DNA from: Candidatus Rhodoferax odensensis
GTDB lineage: Bacteria > Pseudomonadota > Gammaproteobacteria > Burkholderiales > Burkholderiaceae_C
Length of the DNA: 64,000 nucleotides
Assembly: GCA_016718405.1 (NCBI GenBank)
Contig: JADKDJ010000003.1
Location: 62,001-126,000 of the forward strand
Direction of reading: 5' to 3'
Below are positions 62,114 through 64,000 of the stretch, one piece after another. How positions within the stretch are numbered: position 1 is the stretch's first letter; each line of letters starts with the position of its first letter. A model generated the notes under the pieces. That model did not search any database, was not told the DNA's origin, and worked only from the letters and a program-made list of their open reading frames with translations. Made by a program: the position numbers and the translations under genes.

Positions 62114-63174
62114 GCCGGAAACCGGCCACGCGTATGCCCCACATCGGCACTGACATGACCCGCACCGCCCCACTCTCCACCCCACTTCCCGCGGCCCCGG
62201 CCCAACTTATCGACGCCAGCGGCGTCGTCCAGACTGGCCGCTTTGAGGGCACCACCGGCGACATCGATTGGGCACACCTGCGTGGCCCAATGGCGCGCGG
62301 CGCATGGTGGCGGCACTTTCACCACAAGCGCTGGTTCTACGTCGCGCTGGCTACCGACGAAGTCTTTTGCGCAGTGGCCACGGTTGACCTCGGTTGGACC
62401 AGCGCGGCCTTTGGCTACGTGTTTGACCACCAGCAGGCGAAGGTGACAGCGGCATTCTCACAGGACGGCATACCAGGATTCGGGGCCGCGATGGCAGACC
62501 GCTGCGCCACCGGCGCCGCACACCGCTTTCACTTCGGTGGCTTGCACATCGAGTGCCGCCACGTCGCCGCCAGCCAGTGTTACCAACTGCACGTGCGCAG
62601 TCGGCCAATGCAGATCGACGCCGAGTTTGACGCTGCCGGGCCAATGTTGCTGGCAGTCGGCGCGGTCGCGGGCGGCTCAATGCACGCGACGCAAAAGTCA
62701 TCGGCGCGCGCGCTGCGGGGCGAACTGCGCCTGGCTGCAAGCCGCCATGCACTGGACGGTGGCGTGGCCAGCTTCGATTACTCCAACGGCCTGTTGGCGC
62801 GCGACACCGCCTGGCGCTGGGCCAGTGCCCACAGCTCTGACATAGGCTTCAACCTTCAGGCCGGCTACTTTGGTGCGCATGAGAACGCGCTGTGGCTCGA
62901 CGGCCACCTGATTGCGCTGGGTGCGGCCGAGTTCGGGTTCGATCCCGACAACCCGATGGCGATGTGGCGGGTTCGCACCGACGATGGTTTGCTCGATCTC
63001 TCGTTCCAGCCACGGGGCATGCGCCGCGTGGACAAGAACCAGCTGATTGCCGCCAACCGCTACGTGCAACCCATCGGTGTGTTCAACGGCTGGGTCAAGG
63101 CGAGCGCCGACGCCACGCCGCGACCGGTGCAAAACCTGATCGGCGTGACCGAAGACCACCAGTCTCGCTGGTAA
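62110..63174 (+). CDS. DUF2804 family protein
   Basis: This 354-residue protein of the DUF2804 family has RHFHHKRWFYVALATDEVFCAVATVDLGW, FDYSNGLLARDTAWRWA and FNGWVKASADATPRPVQNL as conserved blocks. The start at GTG 62110 overlaps the TGA of the radical SAM gene by 4 bp (GTGA); in-frame ATGs at 62134 and 62155 are alternatives. It probably has an all-beta lipocalin-like fold; no signal peptide is visible. Function unknown. Operon with the radical SAM gene is likely. Confidence 0.88.
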   Translation: MSRKPATRMPHIGTDMTRTAPLSTPLPAAPAQLIDASGVVQTGRFEGTTGDIDWAHLRGPMARGAWWRHFHHKRWFYVALATDEVFCAVATVDLGWTSAAFGYVFDHQQAKVTAAFSQDGIPGFGAAMADRCATGAAHRFHFGGLHIECRHVAASQCYQLHVRSRPMQIDAEFDAAGPMLLAVGAVAGGSMHATQKSSARALRGELRLAASRHALDGGVASFDYSNGLLARDTAWRWASAHSSDIGFNLQAGYFGAHENALWLDGHLIALGAAEFGFDPDNPMAMWRVRTDDGLLDLSFQPRGMRRVDKNQLIAANRYVQPIGVFNGWVKASADATPRPVQNLIGVTEDHQSRW

Positions 63175-63229
63175 GGGTGGGGCAGCGGGAGTCAAATCAT
63201 GCAGCTCAAGGCAGGTTTATCATCTGCAT

Positions 63230-63820
63230 ATGAACCGCGCGCCCGATCTGGCGCAGATTCGCTTCGACAACGCCCTGGCCTTGTTCGACGAATTTGTGCG
63301 CAACACCATCAAACACCCGGACGCAGCAACCCTGCGTGGCCTTGAGGGGCGATTTGCCGAACGGGTGCAAATCCAGCCCAGCTACTGGAGCCAGATCAAG
63401 AGTCGCTCGCGCCAGATCGGCGAACGCCTGGCGCGCCAGTTCGAACAGCTGTGCCACAAACCCAACGGCTGGATGGACCAGGACCATGGCGCCCCGGTCA
63501 ACCCGCCCCGCGCCAGCGCCACGGTCGACGCCCCGAGTGACAGCCACGCCCCGCGCGACGATGACGAGCGCTTCATCATCGGCCTGGTGCTGACCTATTA
63601 CCGGCGTCACCCCCAGCGTGCTCGCGCGCGCCTGCTTGATCTGCTGGGCGAGGTGCTGACGCCATCGACCGGTCAACCCGCAGCGGCGGCTTCGGCACCC
63701 ACGCCCGGCAAGCCCCTCCCCAAGACCGATGCCGCCAAAAGCCCGCCCGCAGCGACCGACGCCCATGCCCTGTGGCTGCGTTCACAGGCTGGTGTGGCAC
63801 CGCTGCGACAGAAGAAATAG
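63230..63820 (+). CDS. XRE-like DNA-binding protein (putative)
   Basis: This 196-residue protein has an N-terminal helical domain (about residues 20-85) whose segment QPSYWSQIKSRSRQIGERLARQFE followed by GWMDQ resembles the recognition helix and tail of XRE/lambda-repressor-type domains. The middle is charged (DDDERFIIGLVLTYYRRHP) and the C-terminal 60 residues are proline/alanine-rich and probably disordered. No enzymatic motif. It is followed by an AT-rich inverted repeat that it might bind (inference). It stands 56 bp after the DUF2804 gene. Confidence 0.65.
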   Translation: MNRAPDLAQIRFDNALALFDEFVRNTIKHPDAATLRGLEGRFAERVQIQPSYWSQIKSRSRQIGERLARQFEQLCHKPNGWMDQDHGAPVNPPRASATVDAPSDSHAPRDDDERFIIGLVLTYYRRHPQRARARLLDLLGEVLTPSTGQPAAAASAPTPGKPLPKTDAAKSPPAATDAHALWLRSQAGVAPLRQKK

Positions 63821-63847
63821 ATCGCTGTCTATTGGGATAAATTCTAT

Positions 63848-63883
63848 TTGCTCAAGATAATCAATCGTTTATCATTTGAGCAA
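63848..63883. promoter_or_regulatory. AT-rich inverted repeat downstream of the XRE-like gene
   Basis: TTGCTCAA (63848-63855) pairs with TTGAGCAA (63876-63883), with GATAA/TTATC inside, 28 bp after the XRE-like stop. A smaller stem AATAGA/TCTATT at 63816-63833 covers that stop. Either a terminator or an operator for the gene that starts next. Confidence 0.45.
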
Positions 63884-63952
63884 GTTTGTAGTCATCGCCG
63901 CCTCCGGGCCAAGCTGACTACATGTCCGATCAACCCTTAAGTCTGCTTTGCC

Positions 63953-64000
63953 ATGGTCTGCCACACGTTTGAACTCCTCGCACTGGGCGCACCTCGCCCG
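63953..64000 (+). CDS. Possible start of a gene running off the window
   Basis: An open frame from ATG 63953 (MVCHTFELLALGAPRP) reaches the window edge. The AT-rich DNA just upstream suits a promoter, but no strong ribosome-binding site is visible. A competing ATG at 63922 closes after 16 codons. Too short to assign. Confidence 0.3.
   Translation, partial: MVCHTFELLALGAPRP

Overview
The window looks like a chromosomal stretch from a betaproteobacterium of the order Burkholderiales, most like Comamonadaceae (Rhodoferax/Polaromonas-type). Reasons: high G+C coding sequence, a DUF1840 protein, a Bug/TctC binding protein, liv transporter genes interleaved with CoA ligases, and exosortase A-associated genes. 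The genus assignment is inference from gene content. No rRNA, tRNA, CRISPR array, prophage or intact insertion sequence is visible.

1-12.4 kb is an exopolysaccharide/exosortase A neighbourhood. It carries a PLP decarboxylase (cut by the window edge), an AMP-forming ligase, a dedicated acyl carrier protein and two alpha/beta hydrolases without a serine nucleophile. These are followed by sugar-nucleotide genes (UDP-glucuronate epimerase, galE, manC). Next come a FeeM-type N-acyl amino acid synthase fused to a PilZ-like domain behind a sigma-54-like promoter, a frameshifted Ser/Thr kinase with a cyclic-nucleotide domain, and a signal peptidase I. The exosortase and PEP-CTERM substrates are not in view.

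14.6-21.9 kb is a minus-strand operon for aerobic CoA-dependent breakdown of 2-aminobenzoate (or salicylate): RidA, CoA ligase, acyl-CoA dehydrogenase, enoyl-CoA hydratase, MarR regulator, and the fused monooxygenase/reductase. A perfect dyad overlaps a promoter that predicts a leaderless mRNA. 22.3-32.9 kb holds a Bug binding protein and a liv-type ABC transporter operon bracketed by two acyl-CoA ligases, with a divergent Crp/Fnr regulator. Its intercistronic regions are strongly structured, including a perfect four-way junction at the livH stop.

33-44 kb: rluF, a secreted beta-propeller lipoprotein divergent from a DUF6502 gene across a 19-bp perfect palindrome, a lipoprotein, a lipase-like hydrolase, a NIT-HAMP-PAS-GGDEF cyclase, and htpG behind a sigma-32 promoter. 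43.3-47 kb: LysR, VOC protein, fumarylacetoacetase and maleylacetoacetate isomerase. 47-64 kb is mostly housekeeping: a second diguanylate cyclase, pldA, rep, an AEC transporter, priA, hemE, a CoA-binding protein, dsbD, DUF167, alaX, a B12 radical SAM protein, DUF2804 and an XRE-like protein.

Three places suggest sequence error or gene decay: a 1-nt frameshift in the kinase gene, an in-frame TAG in dsbD, and a 165-bp stretch with no A or T between alaX and the radical SAM gene. The most interesting unexplained signal is a six-copy ~47-bp repeat whose inner stem varies with compensatory base changes and which mostly abuts stop codons.
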